A stretch of DNA of 64,000 nucleotides from an uncultured Pelagibacteraceae bacterium (GTDB lineage: Bacteria > Pseudomonadota > Alphaproteobacteria > Pelagibacterales > Pelagibacteraceae): positions 1 to 64,000 of the forward strand of contig CACJOY010000002.1 in the NCBI GenBank assembly GCA_902595125.1, read 5' to 3'. Made by a program: the position numbers and the translations under genes. Under the pieces are notes generated by a model. The model searched no databases, was not told the DNA's origin, and saw only the letters and a program-made list of their open reading frames with translations. This document shows, one piece after another, positions 46,646 through 54,251 of this stretch (position 1 is the first letter of the stretch; each line of letters begins with the position of its first letter).

Positions 46646-47389
46646 CTAATTTTTGAGGAGATTTTGACTTATTAAAAAACATTCTTTATCAATTTTTCCA
46701 TTGATTAGACTTTGTCTATATCTTCTTTGAAATGCTTTTATTAAATTAATTTTTTTACTTTTATATTTAGCGTCAAATATTTTTGAATAGCCTATCTTAT
46801 ATAGATTATTAAAAAATTTTTTTTCATTATAATTATCTAATTTTAAATTACGATAAATCTTTATCTTATTTTCACGTAAGTCATGCCATTTACACAATTT
46901 TTTTTTTGCTAGCTTATTCCAGGGAAATTTTTCGCCAGGATCTTTTTTACGATTAGGTGAGATATCTGAATGACCTAATATATTTTGTTTTTTTATTTTA
47001 TATTTTTTCTTTAAATTTTTTAATAATTTCATTAATGATGAAATTTGTTTTGAAGAATATTTCTTATACTTGAATTCATGACCAGGATTGTTAATTTCTA
47101 TACCAATTGAATATCTATTTAATGATTTAAATTTTTTCCAACTAGATTTACCCGCATGCCATGCATTGTATAAATCTGGAACTAGATTTAATAAATCTCC
47201 GTTATTTTTTATAAAATAATGTGAACTTACTTTTGAGCTAGAGTCACATAATCTTTTAATTGCCTTCGACTCACTGTTCATTCCAGTGTAATGTATAATT
47301 ACGAACTTTATTAAATTTTTTTTTCTTTTTGGTAAATCAAAATTAATTGAGTAATTTCTTGTCAAATTTACGCCTATTTTTAAGCTCAT
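46646..47389 (-). CDS. AmpD-like N-acetylmuramoyl-L-alanine amidase with peptidoglycan-binding tail
   Basis: 247 codons. Amidase_2 domain: VIIHYTGMNSES with the first zinc His, SSHYFIKNNGDL, AWHAGKSSW with the second, IGIEINNPGH, and ILGHSDISPNRKKDPGEKFPW containing the third zinc-ligand region and catalytic loop. The last ~70 residues look like a helical peptidoglycan-binding domain (YNEKKFFNNLYKIGYS, IKAFQRRYRQ). No signal peptide is evident, so it is probably a cytoplasmic AmpD-type recycling enzyme for anhydro-muropeptides. Confidence 0.88.
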   Translation of the reverse strand: MSLKIGVNLTRNYSINFDLPKRKKNLIKFVIIHYTGMNSESKAIKRLCDSSSKVSSHYFIKNNGDLLNLVPDLYNAWHAGKSSWKKFKSLNRYSIGIEINNPGHEFKYKKYSSKQISSLMKLLKNLKKKYKIKKQNILGHSDISPNRKKDPGEKFPWNKLAKKKLCKWHDLRENKIKIYRNLKLDNYNEKKFFNNLYKIGYSKIFDAKYKSKKINLIKAFQRRYRQSLINGKIDKECFLISQNLLKN

Positions 47390-47441
47390 TTATAATAAAT
47401 ACTTAATTTACTTTAGCTATGTATATAATATAACAACAACC

Positions 47442-48233
47442 ATGATAAAAAAATTAATAGTAATTCTATTTACAACTTTTACGCTAATTGCAAATGTTAG
47501 TGCATCTTCAGATGGGGAGTTATTATTGGAAAAAAATAATCCGTCTGAAGTTAAAGAATGTTTTGAAAATATTAATAGGGCTTCATTCGCCTTCAATCAA
47601 GTTTTGGACGGTATATTGTTTAAACCGGTAGCTAGTGTTTATAAAAAACTACCATCACCTATTAAGAGTGGTGTAAGCAACTCATTAGATAATTTATCAA
47701 ATCTTGTAACAATACCAAACAACCTGCTCCAAGGTGATTTTGCATTGGCAGGGGCAAATACTGGAAGATTTTTAATAAACACGACTGTTGGTGTTTTAGG
47801 TTTAGTAGATGTTGCTCAACATCTAGGTATGACTGATTATAATAAAGAAGATTATGGTCAATCACTTGCAAAAGCAGGTGTAGGACCAGGCTGTTATATT
47901 GTTTTACCAATCTTAGGACCAAGTACTGCTAGAGACACTGTTGCTTCAGTCGCAAATTTTTTTGGAGGAGATGCATGGTATAATGTAACAGTGAAAAATG
48001 ATACTCATTATTTTAGAGACATAGATTACTATAGCTCAAAAATTACTGGTGGAGTAGATTTTAGAGCAAAAAATTTTGATGCTTTAGAGAACTTGGAAAA
48101 AAATTCTCTTGATTTTTACGCTTCAGTAAAAAGTTTGTACTTACAAGATAGGCAGCAAAAGATTCTTAATGTTAAAAAAATCATAGATACCCAAAATGAT
48201 AGTGATTGGGAAGAAATAGAAGATCAACAGTAA
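47442..48233 (+). CDS. mlaA: MlaA (VacJ) outer-membrane phospholipid-transport protein without a lipobox
   Basis: 263 codons. Signal peptide MKK-like with cleavage likely after NVSA; no Cys follows, so the usual lipoprotein anchor is missing. The body has the MlaA pattern: ENINRASFAFNQVLDGILFKP, GVSNSLDNLSNLVTIPNNLL, GRFLINTTVGVLGLVDVA, EDYGQSLAKAGVGPGCYIVLP and PSTARDTVASVAN. MlaA removes misplaced phospholipids from the outer leaflet of the outer membrane. It is followed by mlaC, forming the periplasmic half of the pathway; mlaFED are elsewhere. Confidence 0.93.
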   Translation: MIKKLIVILFTTFTLIANVSASSDGELLLEKNNPSEVKECFENINRASFAFNQVLDGILFKPVASVYKKLPSPIKSGVSNSLDNLSNLVTIPNNLLQGDFALAGANTGRFLINTTVGVLGLVDVAQHLGMTDYNKEDYGQSLAKAGVGPGCYIVLPILGPSTARDTVASVANFFGGDAWYNVTVKNDTHYFRDIDYYSSKITGGVDFRAKNFDALENLEKNSLDFYASVKSLYLQDRQQKILNVKKIIDTQNDSDWEEIEDQQ

Positions 48234-48251
48234 CATTAAAGTTTCACAACA

Positions 48252-48845
48252 ATGAAATTAAATAAAATTTTACTTATAATTGCTATTTACTTTTTAAGTT
48301 TAAACAATTCGTTTTCTATTGAGCCTGATATATTTGTTCAATCAACAGTTAATAGAGCTTCAAAAATATTATCAGAAAATTTAACTAAAGAAAAAAAGAT
48401 CGAAGAGCTAAAAAAAATTGCAATTGAAACAGTGGACATTAAAGGTATTGGTTTTTATACCCTTGGATCTGCAAGAAAGAATTTGAGTGATGAACAAAAG
48501 AAAAGATATTCAGAATTATTTGAAAAATACTTTTTAAAAAGTTTTTCAAGTAGACTGGCTGAATATACAAACCCAGAAATTGATGTATTTGGGAAAGAAG
48601 TGTTAAATGATAAATACACTATAGTTAATAGTTTACTTAAAGGAACTTCCGAAAGACCAGAAGTCAAAATTGACTGGAGAATATATACAAAATCTAAAGA
48701 AAATCCATTAATAAGAGATTTAATTATTGAAGGATTGAGCTTAGCTAGAACTCAGAAAGAAGAATTTTCATCAATATTAGATTCAAACGATGGAAATATA
48801 GAAGCATTATTTAAAACACTAAAAGAATTTGCAAATAATCAATAA
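48252..48845 (+). CDS. mlaC: MlaC periplasmic phospholipid-binding protein
   Basis: 197 codons with a signal peptide (MKLNKILLIIAIYFLSLNNSFS). The Ttg2D/MlaC fold is recognisable: ETVDIKGIGFYTLGSARKNLSDEQKKRYSELFEKYFLKSFSSRL, then VNSLLKGTSERPEVKIDWRIY and RDLIIEGLSLARTQKEEFSSIL. It shuttles phospholipids between MlaA and the inner-membrane MlaFEDB complex. It lies 18 bases after mlaA. Its stop lies seven bases before a tRNA-derived repeat. Confidence 0.92.
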   Translation: MKLNKILLIIAIYFLSLNNSFSIEPDIFVQSTVNRASKILSENLTKEKKIEELKKIAIETVDIKGIGFYTLGSARKNLSDEQKKRYSELFEKYFLKSFSSRLAEYTNPEIDVFGKEVLNDKYTIVNSLLKGTSERPEVKIDWRIYTKSKENPLIRDLIIEGLSLARTQKEEFSSILDSNDGNIEALFKTLKEFANNQ

Positions 48846-48851
48846 GTCAAA

Positions 48852-48899
48852 TGGTGGGCCCGCCAGGACTCTAATCTGGGACCAATACATTATGAGTGT
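48852..48899 (-). repeat. Partial tRNA copy (attachment-site duplicate)
   Basis: 48 bases matching the 3' half of the CAT-anticodon tRNA at 50972-51048, from the anticodon stem through the encoded CCA, with two mismatches, both in the T-loop/T-stem region (plus strand CTCTAATC where the gene has CTCGAACC). The match stops right after the anticodon stem. That extent is typical of a tyrosine-recombinase crossover in a tRNA gene. The fragment itself cannot be a working tRNA. Confidence 0.85.
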
Positions 48900-48931
48900 C
48901 CAAAAGTAACTTAAATTAACATTGAATAGTT

Positions 48932-48978
48932 GACTAATTACTAAAACGTAAATTCATTTACATAATTTGGTATACAAT
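48932..48978 (+). repeat. Left inner repeat of the tRNA-bracketed element
   Basis: Contains AATTTGGTATACAAT at 48964-48978, identical to 50884-50898; the preceding ~30 bases (ACTAAT, CTAAAA, CA/TTTA elements) are similar with gaps. Both copies point the same way, as arm-type recombinase sites would. Confidence 0.6.
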
Positions 48979-49189
48979 CATTTATAAAAATTTCTTTTTT
49001 TAAACAAATTTGAGTCCAAATAAAAACAACAAGACTTGGTTTAAATAGAATCATGCATTGGATTTCATTCCTTTTCTCACGTTTACGTTTTTTTTCATTA
49101 TCTTCCTTGGTACGTAGACCTCTCGATAAGAAGAGGAGTGAAACCATTACTAATTACAAATTACTAACCTCAAAAAAGGAGCCAAAACT

Positions 49190-49768
49190 ATGAAACGTTT
49201 TCTTGTCTTTATTTCATTACATTTATTTTTGTTCGTATTAGTTATTGCTTATCAAGCTCAAGCTGATGAACATGAATGGAGTGTCCGGGAATTCGATACC
49301 TATATTACAACTACTAAAGCTGGTGAAATAACACATGGAGATAAACTAAGATTTTTTATAAATAAGGGTGATTGTTCGAGAATGGGTATCTTATTTACTT
49401 TCTCAACTATGAAAAATAAAAAAAATCTTGATAATTTACAAAATCAAACACTTCCAATTAAAATAAATGGTCACACAATTCATGACGGAGCTAAGGTCAT
49501 CTTAGTTCAACCTCTCTTTGGAGGAAGTATGAATATAGTAATGATGCAAGCACCAGGACTCAAAAGTATAGAAAATATGATTAGCTCAATAATGAGTTGG
49601 TATAATCAAGATAATTTTTTTGGAATTCAATTAATTGGTAAACAAGGTTTTAATCCAGAAGATTATTTTGATATAACAGATAATAATTGGAAAATGGATG
49701 GACTTCCTGAAAAAATCTCAGAAGCACAATCAATTTGCTATGGTCCTGAAGTGATTGAAACAAGTTGA
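49190..49768 (+). CDS. Secreted protein of unknown function, element cargo
   Basis: 192 codons. Signal peptide MKRFLVFISLHLFLFVLVIA with cleavage probably after QAQA (residue 25). The mature part begins DEHEWSVREFDTYITTTKAG and contains two cysteines (GDCSRMG and SICYGPE) that could form one disulfide, no transmembrane helix, and mixed alpha/beta character. I do not recognise the family. A strong ribosome-binding site (AAGGAG) precedes the ATG by nine bases. It is the plus-strand gene of the tRNA-bracketed element. Function unknown; a periplasmic protein is the only supported statement. Confidence 0.75.
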   Translation: MKRFLVFISLHLFLFVLVIAYQAQADEHEWSVREFDTYITTTKAGEITHGDKLRFFINKGDCSRMGILFTFSTMKNKKNLDNLQNQTLPIKINGHTIHDGAKVILVQPLFGGSMNIVMMQAPGLKSIENMISSIMSWYNQDNFFGIQLIGKQGFNPEDYFDITDNNWKMDGLPEKISEAQSICYGPEVIETS

Positions 49769-49788
49769 GAAAATAGAAATAGAGTTAT

Positions 49789-50796
49789 TTAATATTTGTT
49801 ACTTAACAATGATTTGTAAATTTTGGAAGTTGCACTAAACCTTGTCCAATATCTTAGATCTGTTGTAAACATATATGGATCACTTTTCAATTTTGAAGGG
49901 GAGCCCTTGGTGTCAAGCATCCACGATAATGAATAAAAGTATCTAGCACGAATTCTTCTTACACAAATACCCAAACTCTCACCTGGCACTAAAGATTGGT
50001 AACTTTTAAGTTTTTTTTCAAAAAATTCAAAATCTCTAATAAACACCTTCTTTTTTTTCTTATTATTCTTAAATATCAAATTATAGTCCCTTAATACCCA
50101 AAACATTTGTTGTGAAAAAAACTCAATCATGTCTTCAATCAAAATTTGATCTTTGTTTTCATCATTATACTTATTCCAAAGATTTATTTGATTTTGAATT
50201 ACATCTTCTCTACGCTTAATAAAATGATATAATATATTCTTTGAAAAATTATATTTATCTTCTATGACCTCCTCATAATGAAAGTCATAACGTTCTCCGT
50301 AAAATGCTTTAGTTTTTTTTCTTCCCCAGTCTTTAATTAACTCAATACTAAAATCCCTATCAATTGAGTCTTTTTTAAATTTTCTGACTTTCTTAATAAT
50401 AAAGAGTGGAATTTTTTTTCCAAAATAAATTGAGTCTAGGTAAAAAAGATGCCCTTTTTCTGGTCTCTTGCTCAAATGATTAATCATTACCTGCCCACTT
50501 GATATGTAGCATCTGCTTAAGAAGAAAATCGCTTCTTTAGGAGAAACATGATAGCATTCACTCCTCCAAAGTCTAAACTCACGAAGATAATACTTAAACA
50601 TTTTCTCCAAATTTCTTCCAAAAGACTTGGAAACTGGATATTTTCTAACTGGAGAGATGTATGGTAAAACTATATTATATTCTTTAAATCTTTGTTCAAC
50701 ATCATTAGCAATTCCAACTTTTATATGACTTGCCTTATGCTTTCGTCCATTGTCCCAAGTTGTGCCCCCAATACTTTCTGTAATATAAAAAATCAT
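49789..50796 (-). CDS. GIY-YIG-like (T5orf172/MUG113-type) protein, element cargo
   Basis: 335 codons. The first ~100 residues resemble the small GIY-YIG nuclease-like families: FYITESI at the start, HIKVGIANDVEQRFKEYN (KVGI plus a following Arg), then GRNLEKMFKYYLREFRLWRSECYHVSPKEAI, which supplies the Glu and a terminal Tyr-His-Val. The remaining ~230 residues are unrecognised, with helical, Lys- and Trp-rich segments. It might be a nuclease acting on DNA during element movement or defence. It converges with the secreted-protein gene, 20 bases apart. Family membership is moderately supported; catalytic competence is not established. Confidence 0.5.
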   Translation of the reverse strand: MIFYITESIGGTTWDNGRKHKASHIKVGIANDVEQRFKEYNIVLPYISPVRKYPVSKSFGRNLEKMFKYYLREFRLWRSECYHVSPKEAIFFLSRCYISSGQVMINHLSKRPEKGHLFYLDSIYFGKKIPLFIIKKVRKFKKDSIDRDFSIELIKDWGRKKTKAFYGERYDFHYEEVIEDKYNFSKNILYHFIKRREDVIQNQINLWNKYNDENKDQILIEDMIEFFSQQMFWVLRDYNLIFKNNKKKKKVFIRDFEFFEKKLKSYQSLVPGESLGICVRRIRARYFYSLSWMLDTKGSPSKLKSDPYMFTTDLRYWTRFSATSKIYKSLLSNKY

Positions 50797-50850
50797 TTAT
50801 TTTAACTAAACCTACTTAATTTATTAATAAATTTCAATTTTACTCAGATA

Positions 50851-50898
50851 GTAACTAATACATTCCTAAAAATGCACTTATACAATTTGGTATACAAT
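50851..50898 (+). repeat. Right inner repeat of the tRNA-bracketed element
   Basis: Partner of 48932-48978: the 15-base AATTTGGTATACAAT is identical, and the upstream AACTAAT...CTAAAA...CACTTA part aligns with gaps. It lies 73 bases from the tRNA 3' end. Confidence 0.6.
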
Positions 50899-50971
50899 GA
50901 AAAAGTTTTTAGAAGGTTTTTTGCTTAAATTTTTTAAAACCAAAATTTCTAAACGTTGATTTTGCTAGATT

Positions 50972-51048
50972 TGGTGGGCCCGCCAGGACTCGAACCTGGG
51001 ACCAATACATTATGAGTGTACTGCTCTAACCAACTGAGCTACAGGCCC
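50972..51048 (-). tRNA. tRNA with CAT anticodon (tRNA-Ile2 or elongator tRNA-Met)
   Basis: On the minus strand acceptor GGGCCTG pairs with CGGGCCC (one T-G), D-arm GCTC...GAGC, anticodon arm GTACA, loop CTCATAA, TGTAT, T-arm CCAGG, loop TTCGAGT, CCTGG, then A and encoded CCA. The CAT anticodon fits elongator Met or the lysidine-modified Ile2; the GGGCC acceptor and TTGGTC variable region lean to Ile2. Not an initiator type. It is the intact target of the integrated element. Confidence 0.92.
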
Positions 51049-51103
51049 TTAAAAGCAATTGAGTAAATACTATAATTTTTAAAGTCTTACAAGTTAACCT
51101 TTA

Positions 51104-52213
51104 TTAATTATTTCTGGAAAATGAAAGATAATTTGTGATGAATAAAAATAAAAAAATAAAAAGATTGCCTAATAAGACAACAATATTAGCATCTACATCA
51201 ATATTTAGCTCTTTAATCGCTCTTAAACCAAAAAAAATATATAAAATTAAGAGAATATTTATTTTTGATATTAAGTAATTTTCATAATATTTTAATGAAT
51301 GTAGTAAAAGTGGCAAAAGTAATATGTGATCATAGTTTCTAGTCGGGGAAAAAATAAGAATAATTAAACAGAATAAAGAAAGTTTAATTGACTCACTTTT
51401 AAACTTTTTAATCTTACTTAAAAGCAAAAAGCTGAAAATTATACTAAGTGATAAAATTAAAAGATTTAAATATTCGTACTGTTTAAATATAAATTTAAGA
51501 AAACTAAAACCGTACACTAACCCATCTGTTGTTTTAATGTACAGTGCTAGCTTTAAGGGTTCTAATAAATTAATAAACAAATTAGAATTTGTAATAAAAC
51601 TGTAAAAAAACCAGCTTAAAGTAAATATAATTAAAGAAAAAAAAACATTCTTAATTTGTCTATTAGACAAAAAATAAAGAAGTAACAAATAACCAATATT
51701 ATATTTTAGGTATGCAATTCCACTTAAAATTATATAAAATGATTTTTTGTAAAAAAAAGGCAAAAATAAAAAAGACATTACAATCAAACTAAACTGACCG
51801 TTTCCTATCACAACTCTACAAGGTGTACTTGCGATAAATAAAACTAAAAGATAAAAAGTTTTTTCATGATCAAGATTTAGTTTTTTTGAGAGAAAAATTG
51901 GTAAAAAAAATGACAAAAAAACATTAATTAAAGTCCAAACTAATTTTGAATAATCTAATGGAATTAAAGTCAAAGGATATAATAAGACAAAAAAACCTTG
52001 TCCATAATAACCATTTTGAATTTCCATTATTTCGTTACCTTTCATCATATATTGATAATGATTTATTCCTTCCCACATCAAAACTGCGCCTCTATAATCA
52101 AAATCATGGCCGATAAAGACTGCGTTCATTATTCCTTTAATAATAGAAGAAAGTGCAAGGATAATTAATAAAAACTTAAAAAATAAAATAAAATTTTTAT
52201 TCATATATTTCAT
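51104..52213 (-). CDS. GT87-like membrane mannosyltransferase (DUF2029 type)
   Basis: 369 codons, about ten transmembrane helices. The first loop has an acidic pair (FIGHDFDYRGAVLMWEG), as in GT-C enzymes. GNGQFSLIVMSFLFLPFF near the middle is the Asn-Gly-Gln motif of the alpha-1,2-mannosyltransferase family (GT87), followed by GIAYLKYNIGYLLLLYFL and a late SPTRNYDHILLLPLLL. It probably adds a sugar from polyprenyl-phosphate donor to an envelope glycan; donor and acceptor are unknown. Start at 52213 or, three codons in, 52204. It lies beside the tRNA-bracketed element but has no clear link to it. Confidence 0.75.
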   Translation of the reverse strand: MKYMNKNFILFFKFLLIILALSSIIKGIMNAVFIGHDFDYRGAVLMWEGINHYQYMMKGNEIMEIQNGYYGQGFFVLLYPLTLIPLDYSKLVWTLINVFLSFFLPIFLSKKLNLDHEKTFYLLVLFIASTPCRVVIGNGQFSLIVMSFLFLPFFYKKSFYIILSGIAYLKYNIGYLLLLYFLSNRQIKNVFFSLIIFTLSWFFYSFITNSNLFINLLEPLKLALYIKTTDGLVYGFSFLKFIFKQYEYLNLLILSLSIIFSFLLLSKIKKFKSESIKLSLFCLIILIFSPTRNYDHILLLPLLLHSLKYYENYLISKINILLILYIFFGLRAIKELNIDVDANIVVLLGNLFIFLFLFITNYLSFSRNN

Positions 52214-52272
52214 ATCTTATATCAAATAAATAATTATGAAGGCTATCTAAAAAAATTATATGATTAACATAA

Positions 52273-52348
52273 TGGTGGGCCGTGTTAGAATTGAACTAAC
52301 TGCCCCCTCGATGTCAACGAGGTACTCTAACCGGTGAGCTAACGGCCC
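52273..52348 (-). tRNA. tRNA-Val (GAC)
   Basis: On the minus strand acceptor GGGCCGT pairs with ACGGCCC; anticodon arm CCTCG, loop TTGACAT, CGAGG gives GAC; T-loop GTTCAATTC; discriminator A and encoded CCA. 76 bases. It lies eight bases before the rpoD end on the same strand. Confidence 0.94.
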
Positions 52349-52356
52349 TAAATAAT

Positions 52357-54183
52357 TTAACTTTCTAAGAAACTTTTTAATTGTTTTGATCTACTTGGAT
52401 GTTTTAATTTTCTTAAGGCCTTGGCTTCAATTTGTCTAATTCTCTCTCTCGTAACAGAAAATTGTAATCCAACCTCTTCCAAAGTATGATCGGTATTCAT
52501 ACCAACACCAAATCTCATTCTTAAAACTCTTTCCTCTCGTGGAGTTAGAGTGGACAATATTTTTGTAGTTGCCTCACCCAAATTTGATTTAATAGCTTGT
52601 TCAAGAGGAGCGAGTGCTTTAGTATCCTCAATAAAATCTCCCAAACTACTATCTTCTTCATCTCCTACAGGTTTTTCTAATGAAACTGGTTCTTTAGAAA
52701 TTTTTAAAACTTTTCTAACTTTATCTAGAGGCATTCTAAGTTTTTGCGCTAATTCCTCAGGTGTTGCCTCTCTGCCGAATTCACTTAAAATTAACCTTTG
52801 AGTTCGTACAATTTTATTTATAGTCTCTATCATATGAACAGGAATTCTAATTGTTCTGGCCTGGTCAGCTATTGACCTGGTTATTGCTTGACGGATCCAC
52901 CAAGTTGCATATGTTGAAAATTTATAACCTCTTCTGTACTCAAATTTATCAACCGCTTTCATCAAGCCAATGTTTCCCTCTTGTATTAAGTCTAAAAACT
53001 GAAGACCTCTATTTGTATATTTTTTAGCAATAGAAATTACTAACCTTAAATTAGCTTCAACCATTTCTTTTTTAGCAATTCTAGACTCTTTTTCTCCCTT
53101 TTGAACTCTACTTACTAGTTTTTTAAAATCTGTAACTGATATTCCTAGTTTATGACTTATTTCAACTAACCTATCTCTAATATTCTTAAATTCTTCTTTA
53201 TTTTTTGAAAAAAATTGTTTCCACGTTGGATTTGTATCCAAAAACTTCTTTAAGTTCGGATTAATCTCATTGCCTATGTAAAATTTTATAAACTCATTTC
53301 TTGAAATTTTATGATCCATTGCTAGCCTCAGAAGATTACCCTCTAATGAAACAATTTTTTTATTTTCTACATAGTGTTTTTGGACCAATTCTTCTAATAC
53401 GGAAGGAGATAATTGAAGGGATTTAATATTTTCTAAAATGTCATTTATAATTTTTTCTTGACCCTTCTCTTTTGTGGGCGAAAAAGTTTTAGAATTTAAA
53501 ACACAATCTAACTTTTCTTTTTGATATTTAATTAATTTATTATATTCTTTAGTAAGAGTGTTTACTGTTTTTAAAACTTTTGGCTTAATTTCTGACTCCA
53601 TTGCTGCGAGTGTTGGATTAAAATCCTCATCAGCATCATCAGAAGAATTTTCATCTTTATCAACTTCACCAGAATTTTTCTGCTTAGCGCTTGGCCCCGT
53701 TGACTCATCCTCCATATAATTTGTATCAATATCAATAATCTCTCTCACTAAAATTTCGTCTTTTTGTAATTTTTCATCCCAATCAAAAAATTGTTGAGCT
53801 GTTAAAGGACTCTGGGCCAAAGCTATTAACATGACATCTTTCCCAGCCTCAATTCTTTTGGCAATAGCAATTTCTCCTTCTCTAGAAAGTAATTCAACTC
53901 CACCCATCTCTCTTAAATACATTCTGATAGGATCATCACTTTTTTCGATAGTTTTGCCCTCTTCTTTTGATGAATTATCTTTTTTCCTTAATACCTTGAA
54001 GTCAGATTTTTTCTCAACAAGTGATATGTTTTCATTTAATATATGTATGAAAGCTTGTGCTAAATTTTGATCTGAAAGATTTCTTTTTCCTAAAGATTTG
54101 CTTAGTTCATCATATGTTATAAAGCCTCTATGGGTGCCCCGACCCATTAATCTAGCAAATGATTTTGTAATTATTCTTTCCAC
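52357..54183 (-). CDS. rpoD: Primary sigma factor, RpoD
   Basis: 608 codons, start GTG at 54183. Region 1.1 at the N-terminus ([12 protein letters not shown]), region 1.2 [21 protein letters not shown], an acidic non-conserved insert ([20 protein letters not shown] and on), region 2 [25 protein letters not shown] with [17 protein letters not shown] for -10 recognition, region 3 [14 protein letters not shown], and region 4.2 [20 protein letters not shown] for -35 recognition. It directs RNA polymerase to housekeeping promoters, such as those noted upstream of dksA and mraZ. Confidence 0.97.
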   Translation of the reverse strand: MERIITKSFARLMGRGTHRGFITYDELSKSLGKRNLSDQNLAQAFIHILNENISLVEKKSDFKVLRKKDNSSKEEGKTIEKSDDPIRMYLREMGGVELLSREGEIAIAKRIEAGKDVMLIALAQSPLTAQQFFDWDEKLQKDEILVREIIDIDTNYMEDESTGPSAKQKNSGEVDKDENSSDDADEDFNPTLAAMESEIKPKVLKTVNTLTKEYNKLIKYQKEKLDCVLNSKTFSPTKEKGQEKIINDILENIKSLQLSPSVLEELVQKHYVENKKIVSLEGNLLRLAMDHKISRNEFIKFYIGNEINPNLKKFLDTNPTWKQFFSKNKEEFKNIRDRLVEISHKLGISVTDFKKLVSRVQKGEKESRIAKKEMVEANLRLVISIAKKYTNRGLQFLDLIQEGNIGLMKAVDKFEYRRGYKFSTYATWWIRQAITRSIADQARTIRIPVHMIETINKIVRTQRLILSEFGREATPEELAQKLRMPLDKVRKVLKISKEPVSLEKPVGDEEDSSLGDFIEDTKALAPLEQAIKSNLGEATTKILSTLTPREERVLRMRFGVGMNTDHTLEEVGLQFSVTRERIRQIEAKALRKLKHPSRSKQLKSFLES

Positions 54184-54251
54184 AGCAGTCTAATTTGAAG
54201 AGTCTTATATAATGTCAAATTTACAAAAATCCATTGTTAATTTTATAACTA

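Larger units (their letters stand above)
48846..49189. other. Left end of tRNA-bracketed element; no convincing gene
   Basis: 344 bases holding the tRNA-derived attachment repeat (48852-48899), one arm-type repeat (48932-48978) and the leader of the next gene, with a strong Shine-Dalgarno (AAGGAG) before 49190 and a small hairpin around 49119-49136 (CCTCT ... AGAGG). A 68-codon minus-strand frame here was judged spurious. Confidence 0.5.
48852..51048. mobile_element. Small tRNA-integrated element (about 2.1 kb), no integrase
   Basis: Bounded by the tRNA 3'-half copy at 48852-48899 and the intact tRNA at 50972-51048 in the same orientation, with imperfect repeats around 48932-48978 and 50851-50898 just inside the ends. 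The interior carries two genes pointing at each other: a secreted unknown protein and a GIY-YIG-like protein. No integrase, replication or capsid gene is present. It may be a decayed or non-autonomous integrative element or phage satellite mobilised by another element's recombinase. Pelagiphages and marine tycheposon-type elements are known to use tRNA sites; kinship with them is inference. Confidence 0.65.
50797..51103. other. Right end of tRNA-bracketed element; tRNA only
   Basis: 307 bases: presumed promoter of the GIY-YIG-like gene, the right inner repeat (50851-50898), about 70 bases of AT-rich sequence, the intact tRNA and a short spacer. No open frame of note. Confidence 0.5.

Noticed and set aside
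48852-48899. Second functional tRNA gene
   Set aside because: Only the 3' half is present and the T-loop has two changes; there is no 5' acceptor or D-arm next to it.
48941-49147. 68-codon minus-strand open frame in the left end of the tRNA-bracketed element
   Set aside because: It covers the inner repeat and the leader of the secreted-protein gene, has a mixed basic/hydrophobic composition without a recognisable pattern, and lacks a clear ribosome-binding site.
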